DNA of 64,000 nucleotides from contig JARLJB010000290.1 in the NCBI GenBank assembly GCA_031291415.1, forward strand, positions 101,081 to 165,080, in the 5' to 3' direction. Position 1 is the first letter of the stretch. Every line of letters begins with the position of its first letter. This stretch comes from Telmatospirillum sp. GTDB lineage: Bacteria > Pseudomonadota > Alphaproteobacteria > Rhodospirillales > Magnetospirillaceae. Both the position numbers and the translations under genes were made by a program. Shown here piece after piece: positions 34,051 to 43,353 of this stretch. The notes under the pieces are model-generated. The model saw nothing but the letters and a program-made list of their open reading frames with translations, searched no databases and had not been told where the DNA came from.

Positions 34051-35686
34051 GAGGACTGGACAAAATCCGGCCAGGGAAGGGAGACGGCACGATGAAGCGC
34101 CCATGGTCGAGGACGGCTTGGCCATGTACCCAAACCATATCGATGCCGGCCGGCGGCACCAGCGGATCAAGGTAGTCGTTCTTTTCGCCCACCGTTTCGG
34201 CGTCGAACAGGACAAGCGACGCATCGGCGCCAGCCCGCAGAACCGGATCGGGCAAATTGAGAAACCGGCAGGGCAAGGTCGCCAAGCGCCAAACCATCTG
34301 GATCAGCGGAATCCCCATCTCGCGCCCCAGGCGCAGCGCCCTGGGGAAAGCGCCGATGGCCCGCGGATGTGGCTTCTGGCCGGGCCCGGGCATCAATCCG
34401 TCGGTGCAAATCGCCATGTCCGGGCGGCGGAAAAACCGCTCGACCGTCGCGTCATTGCCGTAATGGGTAATGATCGAAATCTCGCCGGCATTGGCGGCAT
34501 AGAAATCGAAGACAGCCTCGTAAGCCCCATCCGACATCATGTCGGAAAAACCCGCCGCCTCGGCGACATCACCCAAACGCTTGCCGAGAAAGGCGTCGCC
34601 GACGCCCGGCCGTACGCCGGCGATCTGAATGCCGCCAAGACCGCCGCAGAAATGGATGAAGTTGTCCCAGCTTTTGCTGTCGAACCGCATCTTATGGGAA
34701 ACCGTCCGCCGGACGTCGGGATCTTGCAGACGGGCCAGAAACTCGGTACGCGATCCAGCGCGGATTTCCGGCGGAAAAATGGCGTCGCCGGTCGTCGATC
34801 CGGCTGTATAGGGATACATGTTGGCCATTGTCGGAATGCTGGCGGATGCATCGGCCAACATGCTTTCCATCTCGCCGATACGACTGTAATTGCTGGCGCC
34901 GGCAATCTTCGAATGCTCGTTGCAATAGCCGCCGCCGCCATCGATCGCCGCCTCAACGACCTCTTTCAGGCTGGCGACGATATTGTCGCTTTCCGAGCGC
35001 AGATGCGGGAACAGGGCGCCCGGTTTGACGCCGTTGAACGCCCGGACCAGAGCGGTGATCTCGCGCTGGTCGCAATAGACCGCCGGATTGTAGACCAACC
35101 CGGTCGACAGACCGAGCGTCAGCGGCGCCTCGCGCCGTACGACTTCGGCCATGGCGGCGATTTCCTCATCGGTGGCGACGCGGGCCAGATTATGCATGAC
35201 GACGCGGCGCACCGCCGAATGCCCGAGATAGATCCCCATGTCGGTCACCGATCGGCCACGATGCCAGGCAAGGAACTCGGCAACCGAACTCCAGGTCCAT
35301 TCTCCATCGATGGCGCCGTCCAGCGGTTTCAGTTGCGCCGCATATTGCGACCGCTGGGCCGCCGCGACGGGGGCCGGCGACAGGCCGTCGACACCGCAGA
35401 TCCGCTTGGTGACACCGGCCTGAATCGACAACTCGCAACTGCGCGGCAGGCCGGACTCGCCCAACAAGGTGCCGCCCAGGGCGCCGTGGTTATGGGTGTC
35501 GATGAAGCTTGGCGCCAGGACACGTCCGGCGGCATCGACTTGCCGATCGGCGGTGGCCGCCGCCGTGCGGGTTACCGACCCCAACGCGACGATGTGATCG
35601 TCTTCGATCAGCACATCGCCGGCGAAAGGCGCGGTTTTGCCGTCGCCGGTGACGATCTTCGCGTTACGGATCAGTTGGCGCATCAT
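34037..35686 (-). CDS. D-aminoacylase-like amidohydrolase
   Basis: This 549-aa amidohydrolase-superfamily enzyme resembles N-acyl-D-amino-acid deacylases. Probable metal and catalytic positions are visible: FIDTHNHG near residue 62, cysteine in KRICGVDGLSPAP, histidine in FPHLRSESDN near 240, histidine in CNEHSKIAG and aspartate in AICTDGLMPGPG near 430. The N- and C-terminal beta-sandwich strands are present (VLIEDDHIVALG and ADASLVLFD). It overlaps the preceding M20 gene by four bases, so both are one transcript. It should cleave an amide of a D-configured or modified amino acid or a cyclic amide. Its 3' end overlaps the glycosyltransferase gene tail to tail by 14 bases. Confidence 0.87.
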   Translation of the reverse strand: MMRQLIRNAKIVTGDGKTAPFAGDVLIEDDHIVALGSVTRTAAATADRQVDAAGRVLAPSFIDTHNHGALGGTLLGESGLPRSCELSIQAGVTKRICGVDGLSPAPVAAAQRSQYAAQLKPLDGAIDGEWTWSSVAEFLAWHRGRSVTDMGIYLGHSAVRRVVMHNLARVATDEEIAAMAEVVRREAPLTLGLSTGLVYNPAVYCDQREITALVRAFNGVKPGALFPHLRSESDNIVASLKEVVEAAIDGGGGYCNEHSKIAGASNYSRIGEMESMLADASASIPTMANMYPYTAGSTTGDAIFPPEIRAGSRTEFLARLQDPDVRRTVSHKMRFDSKSWDNFIHFCGGLGGIQIAGVRPGVGDAFLGKRLGDVAEAAGFSDMMSDGAYEAVFDFYAANAGEISIITHYGNDATVERFFRRPDMAICTDGLMPGPGQKPHPRAIGAFPRALRLGREMGIPLIQMVWRLATLPCRFLNLPDPVLRAGADASLVLFDAETVGEKNDYLDPLVPPAGIDMVWVHGQAVLDHGRFIVPSPFPGRILSSPLKAG

Positions 35687-36912
35687 TCGGCCAATTCCAG
35701 CAGCAGGCGAAGCAGGACGTCGGCGCCGGCGGTCAGATCGTCGGGAGCCGTATATTCGGCCACGTTATGGCTGATCCCCTTGACGCTGGGAACGAAGATC
35801 ATGCAGGCCGGACAGATCCTGGCCAGCATCTGCGCGTCATGGCCGGCGCCACTCGGCAACCGCTTGACCGGCAGACCGAAGTCACGGGCGATGGCTTCGA
35901 CCCGTCCGACCATGTCAGGAGCGAAAGCCACCGGCTCGAAACGGGCCAAGGTCCGCCGGTCAAGGCTCACCCCTTCCGCTTTGGCGGTCTCCTCGGCAAA
36001 GGCGAACAGCCGTTTTTCCGCCTCCTGCAGCCTGGCCTCGTCGGTGTTGCGCAGATCCACCGTCAGCACCGCCTTGTCGGCGACGACATTGACCAGATTG
36101 GGCGCCAAGGTCAGGGCACCGACCGTCGCCACCTGGTTGCCACCGATCTCGCGGGCCAGACGTCTGGCGAAAGCAGTGATTTCGGCGGCGACGTAGCCGG
36201 CATCGTGACGAAGCCGCATCGGCGTCGTGCCGGCATGGTTGGATTGACCGCCGATCGTGAATTCCGTCCAGGAAATCCCCTGCACGCCCTCGACCGCGCC
36301 GATGGTGAAGCCTTCCGCCTCCAGAACCGGTCCCTGCTCGACATGCAGCTCGACATAGGCGTGAACCGAGGGATGGCCGACCGGCGCCGGGCCGGCATAG
36401 CCGATCCGTGTCAGCTCGTCTCCCAAGCGGGCACCGTCGATGGCCTTGGTCTCCAGCGCCCGATCGAGCGGCAGGCCGCCGACGAAGACCAGGCTTCCCA
36501 GCATGTCCGGCTGGAACCGCGATCCCTCCTCATTGGTGAAGAAGGCGACGGCAAGCGGCCGCTTGGTGACTATGCCTGCGTCGTTCAGCGTCTCCATCAC
36601 TTCGAGACCGGCCAGGACACCGAGGTTGCCGTCATATCGGCCACCCGTCACCACCGTGTCGATATGGCTGCCGGCCATCACCGGCGGTCCGTCCTCCTGG
36701 CCGGCGCGAATACCCACGACATTGCCGATGGCGTCGATGGAAACAGCCAGCCCCAACTCCTTCATCCAGCCGACGACCAGATCACGGCCATCCTTGTCGG
36801 TCGAGGTAAGCGCCAAACGGCTGACCCCACCACCGTCGATCGGTCCCTTGGTCGCCAATTGCGCCAGGCGCCGCGACAGACGCTCGCCATTGATCCGAAG
36901 GTTGTTGCGCAT
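35683..36912 (-). CDS. M20-family Zn hydrolase (N-carbamoyl-L-amino acid hydrolase/allantoate amidohydrolase type)
   Basis: This 409-aa enzyme has the M20 dimetal set: GSHIDTV near residue 82, the bridging aspartate in GRYDGNLGVLAGLEV, FFTNEEGSRF near 127, HVEQGPVLE near 193 and the C-terminal GAGHDAQM. A lid/dimerisation domain occupies about residues 210-325 (GVQGISWTEFTIGGQSNHAGTTPM). The family hydrolyses N-carbamoyl amino acids, allantoate or ureidoglycine-type compounds. It is the first gene of the minus-strand arm that diverges from the RpiR-type regulator. Together with the amidohydrolase behind it, it probably opens and decarbamoylates a ring-derived intermediate; that sequence of steps is inference. 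Confidence 0.9.
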   Translation of the reverse strand: MRNNLRINGERLSRRLAQLATKGPIDGGGVSRLALTSTDKDGRDLVVGWMKELGLAVSIDAIGNVVGIRAGQEDGPPVMAGSHIDTVVTGGRYDGNLGVLAGLEVMETLNDAGIVTKRPLAVAFFTNEEGSRFQPDMLGSLVFVGGLPLDRALETKAIDGARLGDELTRIGYAGPAPVGHPSVHAYVELHVEQGPVLEAEGFTIGAVEGVQGISWTEFTIGGQSNHAGTTPMRLRHDAGYVAAEITAFARRLAREIGGNQVATVGALTLAPNLVNVVADKAVLTVDLRNTDEARLQEAEKRLFAFAEETAKAEGVSLDRRTLARFEPVAFAPDMVGRVEAIARDFGLPVKRLPSGAGHDAQMLARICPACMIFVPSVKGISHNVAEYTAPDDLTAGADVLLRLLLELAE

Positions 36913-37099
36913 GCTGTCAATCCTACCTTTTTGTCCTGGAACCAGATCGTCATTACGGACGCCGGTCTTCCACGAAGGGGGGCCTCGCCACCCTATAAAT
37001 CTCCACTACGAAACCACCGGCCTGCCCACCGGTCAACGGAATTATGAAACATCAATTTCCATGTTGCCTATACATGAAACGTATGTTTCTAATCGGCTC
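36913..37099. promoter_or_regulatory. Divergent promoter region of the RpiR-controlled island
   Basis: This 187-base region separates the M20 hydrolase gene from the regulator gene. It carries two GAAA/TTTC palindromes, 37046-37059 (GAAACATCAATTTC) and 37076-37089 (GAAAC-GTAT-GTTTC), spaced 30 bases centre to centre, about three helical turns. RpiR/MurR-type operators have such half-sites. Confidence 0.6.
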
Positions 37100-37939
37100 A
37101 TGAGCGATCCTCTGGAACAGGCCATTCGGGACCGGTACGACGACCTCCCTGCGGGAGAGCGGAAGATCGCCGACGTCCTTTTGGAACTGCGCAGCGAACT
37201 GGCAGCCTATTCGGCGACCGAACTGGCCGCCCGCGCCGGCGTCTCGAAGGCGACCACGGCGCGCCTGGTCCGCCGGCTCGGTTATTCCGACTTTCTGGAA
37301 ATGCGCCAGCAGGCGCGAGCTCTGTGGAAGAACGGATCGCCGCTGGCGGAATTACCGCAGACGTTAAACCAGGCAGGTTCACTGGGCCGCCATCTGGAAC
37401 AAGACCTGACCTGCCTCAGCCACACCATCGGCACGTTGCAGCCGGAACTGGCGGACAAGGCCATCGATCTGCTGACCAAGGCGGGCCGTCTTTGGGTCAT
37501 CGGCTTCCGCAACAGCCATGCGCTGGCCCTCTACACCCGGGAACTGCTGGTCCAGGTCAAGCCCGACGTCCGCTTGCTGCCGGTCATGGGCCAGACGGTC
37601 GCCGAGGAATTGTCCAGCCTGACGGCCGACGACGTGATCCTGGCGCTTGGCTTCCGGCGGCGTCCGCCAGTCCTGGCCAAGATACTGAGAATGGCCTGGC
37701 AGACCGGAGCGCCGGTGGTGCTGGTCGGCGATCCCTCGGTTGGCGATCTCGCCAAATGGGCCGAGGTGACCATCCGCTGCCTGAATCGCGGCGCCAGCCT
37801 GTTCGATTCCTATGTCTCGGCGATCAGCCTTCTGAATTTTCTGTGTTCCGGCGTTGCCCTGGCCTTGGGCGAAACGGCACAGCAGCGGCTGCACGCCAGC
37901 GAACAATTGCACGACGAATTCGGCGATTTCGAACTCTGA
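37100..37939 (+). CDS. RpiR-family transcriptional regulator
   Basis: This 279-aa protein has an N-terminal helix-turn-helix (about residues 5-80: LPAGERKIADVLLE, YSATELAARAGVSKATTARLVRRLGYSDF) and a C-terminal SIS sugar-isomerase-like ligand domain (about 125-265: RLWVIGFRNSHALALYTRELL, ILALGFRRRPPVLAKI, APVVLVGDPSVGDLAKWA). I start at the ATG at 37100; an earlier ATG at 37061 would place an operator-like palindrome inside the coding region. Neither has a strong ribosome-binding site. It probably controls itself, the forward operon (37996-44633) and the divergent hydrolases. RpiR effectors are often phosphosugars, but relatives control purine and amino-acid catabolism too. Confidence 0.88.
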   Translation: MSDPLEQAIRDRYDDLPAGERKIADVLLELRSELAAYSATELAARAGVSKATTARLVRRLGYSDFLEMRQQARALWKNGSPLAELPQTLNQAGSLGRHLEQDLTCLSHTIGTLQPELADKAIDLLTKAGRLWVIGFRNSHALALYTRELLVQVKPDVRLLPVMGQTVAEELSSLTADDVILALGFRRRPPVLAKILRMAWQTGAPVVLVGDPSVGDLAKWAEVTIRCLNRGASLFDSYVSAISLLNFLCSGVALALGETAQQRLHASEQLHDEFGDFEL

Positions 37940-37995
37940 AAGACACGTTCAGAAATAGCTGCGTTATTTTTGGACAAACGCGTTAAGGACACCGT

Positions 37996-40644
37996 ATGTC
38001 AGTTATCAAAACGATCCGTTTCCACCTGAACGGCGCGCTTCGGCAGGTCGATGCCCCGGGCGACCAGTCGCTTCTCGAGGTGTTGCGGGAACATTTCAAG
38101 CTGAAGTCGTTGAAGGACGGCTGCGCGCCGCAGAAGGAATGCGGCTGCTGCCTCGCCCTGATCGACGGCACCCCCAGGATCACCTGTTCGGTCAAGGTCG
38201 AACAGGTCGAGGGACGATCGATCACCACCCTTGAAGGGGTCCCCGACGACGAACGCCAGCTCTATGCCGACGCTTTCCAGGCGGCGGCCGGACTGCAATG
38301 CGGCTTCTGTACGCCCGGACTGGTCCTGCGCATCAAGCATTTGACCGACCAGGGGCGACCGCTTGAACGCGACGAAATCGCCCGGGCGCTCGACGGTCAT
38401 CTGTGCCGCTGCACCGGTTATGTGAAGATCATCGACGCAGTCCAATTGATCAATGCCGCCAAGCGCGGCGGCGCCCTGCCCGTTCCGGTGACCGACGGCG
38501 GTGTCGGTTCGCGGCTGGCCCGCTATCAGGGGGCGGATCTGGTGCTGGGCACCCGCCCCTTCGTCAACGATCTCGAGGCGCCGGACATGCTCTTCGGCGC
38601 GCTGACGCTTTCGGCGCATGCGCGCGCCATCGTCCGGCGGATCGACATCAGCAAGGCACTTGCCCTGCCAGGCGTCGTCGCCGTCGCCACGGCCAAGGAC
38701 GTGCCTGGCGACCGCTGGGTCGGCCAGATCATCAAGGATTGGCCCTGCTTCGTCGCCGAAGGCGAAGAGGTCCGTTATGTCGGCGACGTCCTGGCCGCCG
38801 TCGCCGCTGTCGACCGCCGCACGGCGCGCGCCGCCGCCCAATTGGTCGAGATCGAATACGAGGTTCTGCCTCCCGTCCTCGACCCCCGGGTTGCTCTCGA
38901 TCCCGCCAGCCCGCAGGTCAATCCGAAGCATGTGAACCTGCTGTCGCGAACCACCATCGAGCGCGGCGATATCGCAGCCGCCTTCGCCGCCTCCGCCCAT
39001 GTGGTGTCCGGCACCTGGGAGACCCAGCGCATCGAACATCTGTTCATCGAGCCGGAAGCCTCTTTCGCGGTACCGCAGCCCGACGGACGGCTGCATCTTT
39101 ACAGTCAAGGCCAGGGGATTTTCGACGACCGCATGCAGGTGGCCTCGGTCCTGGGCGAGCCCGAGGACCGGCTTTACGTCGAACTGAAGCCGAATGGCGG
39201 CGCTTTCGGCGGCAAGGAAGACATGACCATCCAGGCGCAGACCGCATTGCTGGCCCGCCTGACCAACCGACCGGTCCGCCTGGCGTTGTCACGTGAGGAA
39301 TCGGTCCGCATTCATCCCAAACGCCATCCGATCACCATGCAATACAAGGTGGGTTGCGACGCCGAGGGCCGGCTGACCGCCGCCGAGATCGAGCTTCTGG
39401 GTGATTCCGGCGCCTATGCCTCGGTCGGCGACAAGGTGCTGGAACGAGCCGGCGGCCATGCCTGCGGACCCTACCGGGTGCCAACCCTGTCGATCACGGC
39501 GATCGCCGCCTACACCAACAATCCGCCTTGCGGCGCCATGCGCGGTTTCGGCGTCAACCAGACCAGCTTCGCCATGGAGGGCTGCCTCGACCTGCTGGCT
39601 GCCAAGGTCGGCATCGACGGCTGGGAAATGCGCTGGCGCAACGCCGTGCGGGTCGGCGACGTCTTCAGCAGCGGACAGATACTCGAGAAATCGGTCGGGT
39701 TGGAGAAGACTCTGCTCGCCGTCAAGGATGCCTATTACCAGGCGCGTCAGGCCGGCCGCGCCGTCGGCATTGCCTGCGCAGTGAAAAATTCCGGCATCGG
39801 CAACGGCGCCATCGAATTCGGGCGCTGCCGCCTGACCATCGAGGAAGACGGGACCATTGGCCTTTACAACGGCTTCACCGAGATGGGCCAGGGATTGATG
39901 ACCATCCTCATCCAGTGCGTCGTTGAAATCACCGGACTGCCGGCCAACATTTTCCGGCCGCAGGTCAACAGCCGCTTCGAAGTCGGCTGCGGCCAGACCA
40001 CCGGCTCGCGCGGCACGCTGCTGGCCGGCCGCGCCGCCATCGACGCCGCCCAAAAGCTGAAAGCCGATCTCGACGCCGGCCATGCCATCACCGACCTGAT
40101 CGGCCGCGTCTACAAGGGCGAAACCAAGATCGACGACACCACGGCGCCGGGCCAGCGGAAGAACGGCAAGATCAAGACCCATACTGCTTTCGGCTGGGCC
40201 ACCCAGGTGGTCATTCTCGATGAAACCGGCAAGCTTGACCGGGTGATCGCCGCCCATGACGTCGGCCGCGCGCTCAATCCCCAGCAATGCGAGGCGCAGA
40301 TCGAAGGCGCCGTACAAATGGGCCTGGGTTACGCCTTGACCGAGGAACTTCCCTGCAAGGACGGCATGCCGGTGACCCACAAGCTGCGGGAGATCGGTGT
40401 CCTGCGGGCCCAACACATGCCGAAAGTCGACGTCATCCTGGTCGAGGACCCTGAGCCGGAGGGCCCGTTCGGCGCCAAGGGGGTCGGCGAGATCGGCCTG
40501 GTGCCGACGGCCGGCGCCACCGCCGCGGCGCTGGAGGCCTTCGACGGCATCCGCCGCCGGCGATTGCCGATGAAGGACAGCCCGGCGGCCAGGGCCATCA
40601 ATGTCGGACGCATCCCCGACGCCGACCGGGATCAATGGCATTGA
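37996..40644 (+). CDS. Fused 2Fe-2S/molybdopterin dehydrogenase (XdhD / Se-dependent xanthine dehydrogenase type)
   Basis: This 882-aa enzyme joins two plant-type [2Fe-2S] clusters (residues about 1-150: CAPQKECGCCLALIDGTPRITC, then QCGFCTPGLVLR and HLCRCTGYVKI) to a xanthine-dehydrogenase-like molybdopterin domain (about 170-880: FGGKEDMTIQAQTALLARLTNRPVRL, GAMRGFGVNQTSFAMEG, GSRGTLLAGRAAID and catalytic glutamate in GVGEIGLVP). It lacks the FAD domain of classical XDH, as do E. coli XdhD and the selenium-dependent family. It should hydroxylate a purine-like or other N-heterocycle and hand electrons to a partner not encoded here. No XdhC/MocA-type maturation gene is in the window. Its stop overlaps the next start by ten bases. 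Confidence 0.9.
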   Translation: MSVIKTIRFHLNGALRQVDAPGDQSLLEVLREHFKLKSLKDGCAPQKECGCCLALIDGTPRITCSVKVEQVEGRSITTLEGVPDDERQLYADAFQAAAGLQCGFCTPGLVLRIKHLTDQGRPLERDEIARALDGHLCRCTGYVKIIDAVQLINAAKRGGALPVPVTDGGVGSRLARYQGADLVLGTRPFVNDLEAPDMLFGALTLSAHARAIVRRIDISKALALPGVVAVATAKDVPGDRWVGQIIKDWPCFVAEGEEVRYVGDVLAAVAAVDRRTARAAAQLVEIEYEVLPPVLDPRVALDPASPQVNPKHVNLLSRTTIERGDIAAAFAASAHVVSGTWETQRIEHLFIEPEASFAVPQPDGRLHLYSQGQGIFDDRMQVASVLGEPEDRLYVELKPNGGAFGGKEDMTIQAQTALLARLTNRPVRLALSREESVRIHPKRHPITMQYKVGCDAEGRLTAAEIELLGDSGAYASVGDKVLERAGGHACGPYRVPTLSITAIAAYTNNPPCGAMRGFGVNQTSFAMEGCLDLLAAKVGIDGWEMRWRNAVRVGDVFSSGQILEKSVGLEKTLLAVKDAYYQARQAGRAVGIACAVKNSGIGNGAIEFGRCRLTIEEDGTIGLYNGFTEMGQGLMTILIQCVVEITGLPANIFRPQVNSRFEVGCGQTTGSRGTLLAGRAAIDAAQKLKADLDAGHAITDLIGRVYKGETKIDDTTAPGQRKNGKIKTHTAFGWATQVVILDETGKLDRVIAAHDVGRALNPQQCEAQIEGAVQMGLGYALTEELPCKDGMPVTHKLREIGVLRAQHMPKVDVILVEDPEPEGPFGAKGVGEIGLVPTAGATAAALEAFDGIRRRRLPMKDSPAARAINVGRIPDADRDQWH

Positions 40645-41825
40645 GCGACGAATTGATCATCGGGCCCGACCGCACCGGACGTGTCGTCTCTCTGAGGGAC
40701 GGGTTGGTGGTCGCCGGTCTGCCGGACGCGACCCTGCGTTTGGCCTGTCCGGAGGGCGAGATCCTGCCCGGTGCCGTCTGCGCCCACACGCACATTTATA
40801 GTGGTCTGGTTCCCTATGGCATGCCGGCCCCCGCCGAAGCGCCGCAGAATTTCCTGCAGATCCTCCGACGGATTTGGTGGCGCCTCGACCGGGCGCTTGA
40901 CGCCGACACCCTTAGAGCCGCGGCGGAAGACTATGTCGCCAAGGCCCTGCTGGCCGGCACGACGACGCTGATCGATCACCATGAATCGCCATCGCTGATC
41001 GCAGGATCGCTGGCCATTCTGGCGGAGGTCTGCGAACGGCTCGGCATGCGCGCCCTGCTCTGCTACGGCGCCACCGAACGCAACTTCGGCGCCGACGAGG
41101 CTGGCCGGGGCCTGGCCGAGTGCGAAAGCCTGGTCGATACCTCGCTGGTCCGCGGTCTGATCGGCCTGCATGCCGGCTTCACAGTGTCCGATGAAACCAT
41201 CCGCGCGGCCGGCGAACTGGCTCGCCAGCGGAAAACAGTCCTGCATGTCCATGTGGCCGAGGATAATGCCGACGTCGCAGACGCCCGGGCGCGCGGCTAT
41301 CGGGGACCGTTGGAGCGTCTGCGGTCACTGGACGCCCTGGTGCCGGGATCGATATTGGCCCACGGCGTCCATCTCGGCGCCGATGAAATCCACGCCGCCA
41401 ATGCGGCGGACTGCTGGCTGATCCACAACCCCCGTTCCAACGAGGGCAACCGGGTCGGCTACGCCAAAGTCCTCGGTGGTGGACGCCGGGTGGCGCTTGG
41501 TACCGATGGTTGGAACGCCGACATGGCCGAGGAACAGGCCGCTCTCGACCGCCTGGGCCGGCAAAATGACGACAAGACGATCGGTGGCCGGTTGGCCGCC
41601 GGACAAAGGCTGGTCGCCGAACGCTTCGGCGCCGCGACCGCCGCTCTCGCTCCTGGCGCCTTGGCCGACCTGGTGATCCGTCAGAACGGACGGGTGCGCC
41701 ACGTGCTGGTCGGTGGCCGGCTGGTGATCGCCGACGGCGGACTGGTCACCGGCTCGATGGAAGAAATCGCCGAAACCGCGCGAAAGCAGGCGGACCGCCT
41801 GTGGAAACGCATGGAGGCTTTGTAA
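40635..41825 (+). CDS. ssnA: SsnA-like amidohydrolase/deaminase
   Basis: This 396-aa metal-dependent hydrolase belongs to the chlorohydrolase/guanine-deaminase branch. Metal sites are AHTHIYSGL near residue 52, HVHVAED near 200, LAHGVHL near 235 and the aspartate in [10 protein letters not shown] near 287. The segment following the first motif, [18 protein letters not shown], is typical of SsnA, which in E. coli sits beside xdhD. It overlaps the dehydrogenase gene, so coupled expression and a shared pathway are very likely. Deamination or ring hydrolysis of the hydroxylated heterocycle is the simplest guess; SsnA substrates are poorly defined. Confidence 0.87.
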   Translation: MALSDELIIGPDRTGRVVSLRDGLVVAGLPDATLRLACPEGEILPGAVCAHTHIYSGLVPYGMPAPAEAPQNFLQILRRIWWRLDRALDADTLRAAAEDYVAKALLAGTTTLIDHHESPSLIAGSLAILAEVCERLGMRALLCYGATERNFGADEAGRGLAECESLVDTSLVRGLIGLHAGFTVSDETIRAAGELARQRKTVLHVHVAEDNADVADARARGYRGPLERLRSLDALVPGSILAHGVHLGADEIHAANAADCWLIHNPRSNEGNRVGYAKVLGGGRRVALGTDGWNADMAEEQAALDRLGRQNDDKTIGGRLAAGQRLVAERFGAATAALAPGALADLVIRQNGRVRHVLVGGRLVIADGGLVTGSMEEIAETARKQADRLWKRMEAL

Positions 41826-41859
41826 TGCAACAAAGATATCAACGGGAAAGGGTCATGTC

Positions 41860-43353
41860 ATGGCGCGTCTAGGGCTCGAACGTACGGTGGTCGATGCCGA
41901 AGTTTATGGGCGGACCGTCGCGCGCTTCCGCGACGCCGGGGTGGTCTTGCCCACCATCGGCCAGTTGAAGGCGCCGTCCACCATCCCAGCCGACATCAAG
42001 GCCAAATTGAAGGACGTCGATCCCGATGGTCCGCATCCGCTCAATCTGTTCCGCGTCCATTGGTTCAACGATGCCGACCGGACCGGCTTGGCCGAGGTCC
42101 CCGGTCACATCGAACTGCCGTCCGAACTGACCGGCGTCAAGGCCCGCATCGTACTGGCGCTTGGCAACCGCTTCCCGATGATCCACGCCCATAAGGTCCT
42201 GGCCGCCTACGGCTGCCTGGTGCCGCGCGTGGTGACCGGGCAGTTCGATCCGACCCGCCACCGCGCCATCTGGCCGTCGACCGGAAACTATTGCCGCGGC
42301 GGCGTGGCGATTTCCAAGATCCTTGGCTGCCGCGGCGTCGCCGTGCTGCCGGAAAACATGAGCCAGGAACGCTTCGACTGGCTGGACAAGTGGGTGAACG
42401 ATCCGTCCGACATCGTCCGCACGCCCGGTTCGGAGAGCAACGTCAAGGAGATCTATGATACCTGCGCGACGCTCGACCGCGATCCGGCCAACATCATCTT
42501 CAATCAGTTCTGCGAATTCGGGAACTATGTGATCCACCGCACCTGCACCGGCGCGGCCCTCGAGACGCTGTACGGCGCGCTCACCAAGGACCGTCCGAAC
42601 GCCAGGCTGGCCGCCTATGTCTCGGCTTCCGGATCGGGTGGCACACTGGCCGCCGGCGACCATTTGAAGCAGTCCCTGGGGGCGAAGATCGTCGCTGTCG
42701 AGGCGGCGGAATGCCCGACCCTGCTCGCCAACGGTTTCGGCGAACACAACATTCAGGGCATCGGCGACAAGCATGTGCCCTACATCCACAATGTGATGAA
42801 CACCGATCTGGTGGCCGCCGTCAGCGACCATTCGACCGACACCCTGTTCGTGCTGTTCAACACCGAAATCGGCCGCAATTATCTGATCGAACGCAAGCGC
42901 ATCGATCCGGCCCTGGTCGCCCAGTTGGGCAACCTTGGTCTGTCGGGGCTTTGCAACATGCTGGCGGCGATCAAGACGGCGAAGTATTTCGATCTCGGTT
43001 CCGACGACGTCATCCTCACCGTCGCCACCGATGGCGGCGCCATGTACGGCAGCGAAATCGGCAAGGCGACCGCCAAATATTTCGGCAACCGTTTCGATGA
43101 GGTTACCGCCGGCGAAATCTGGGGCCAATCGCTGGCCGCCACGGCCACCGACAATCTGCTCGAGCTTACCCATTTCGATCGCAAGCGGATCTTCAACCTC
43201 GGCTATTTCACCTGGGTGGAACAGCAGGGCGTGGCGCTCGAAGACTTCACCGCCCGCCTGCAACCGTCGTTCTGGGATGGTCTGCTTGATCTGGTACCGG
43301 CCTGGGACCGGATGATCGGTGAGTTCAACGCCAAGAGCGGCGCCAAGGTCTGA
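41860..43353 (+). CDS. Fold-type-II PLP-dependent enzyme, cysteine-synthase-like, 497 aa
   Basis: Core features match tryptophan-synthase-beta/O-acetylserine-sulfhydrylase-like enzymes. The candidate PLP lysine is in [13 protein letters not shown] near residue 113, the substrate loop is [15 protein letters not shown] near 140, followed by [11 protein letters not shown], and the phosphate-binding loop [10 protein letters not shown] is near 252. At 497 aa it is much longer than OAS sulfhydrylase (about 320), with extra segments at both ends. AAGGG precedes the ATG. Its stop overlaps the next start by one base. Eliminating ammonia from an amino-acid intermediate, as YgeX (diaminopropionate lyase) does in the E. 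coli purine island, is a plausible role but unproven. Confidence 0.82.
   Translation: MARLGLERTVVDAEVYGRTVARFRDAGVVLPTIGQLKAPSTIPADIKAKLKDVDPDGPHPLNLFRVHWFNDADRTGLAEVPGHIELPSELTGVKARIVLALGNRFPMIHAHKVLAAYGCLVPRVVTGQFDPTRHRAIWPSTGNYCRGGVAISKILGCRGVAVLPENMSQERFDWLDKWVNDPSDIVRTPGSESNVKEIYDTCATLDRDPANIIFNQFCEFGNYVIHRTCTGAALETLYGALTKDRPNARLAAYVSASGSGGTLAAGDHLKQSLGAKIVAVEAAECPTLLANGFGEHNIQGIGDKHVPYIHNVMNTDLVAAVSDHSTDTLFVLFNTEIGRNYLIERKRIDPALVAQLGNLGLSGLCNMLAAIKTAKYFDLGSDDVILTVATDGGAMYGSEIGKATAKYFGNRFDEVTAGEIWGQSLAATATDNLLELTHFDRKRIFNLGYFTWVEQQGVALEDFTARLQPSFWDGLLDLVPAWDRMIGEFNAKSGAKV

Noticed and set aside
37940..37995. TGAA-N7-TTCA motif before the XdhD-like gene
   Set aside because: It is short and does not match the RpiR-region half-sites well. 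It could be chance.
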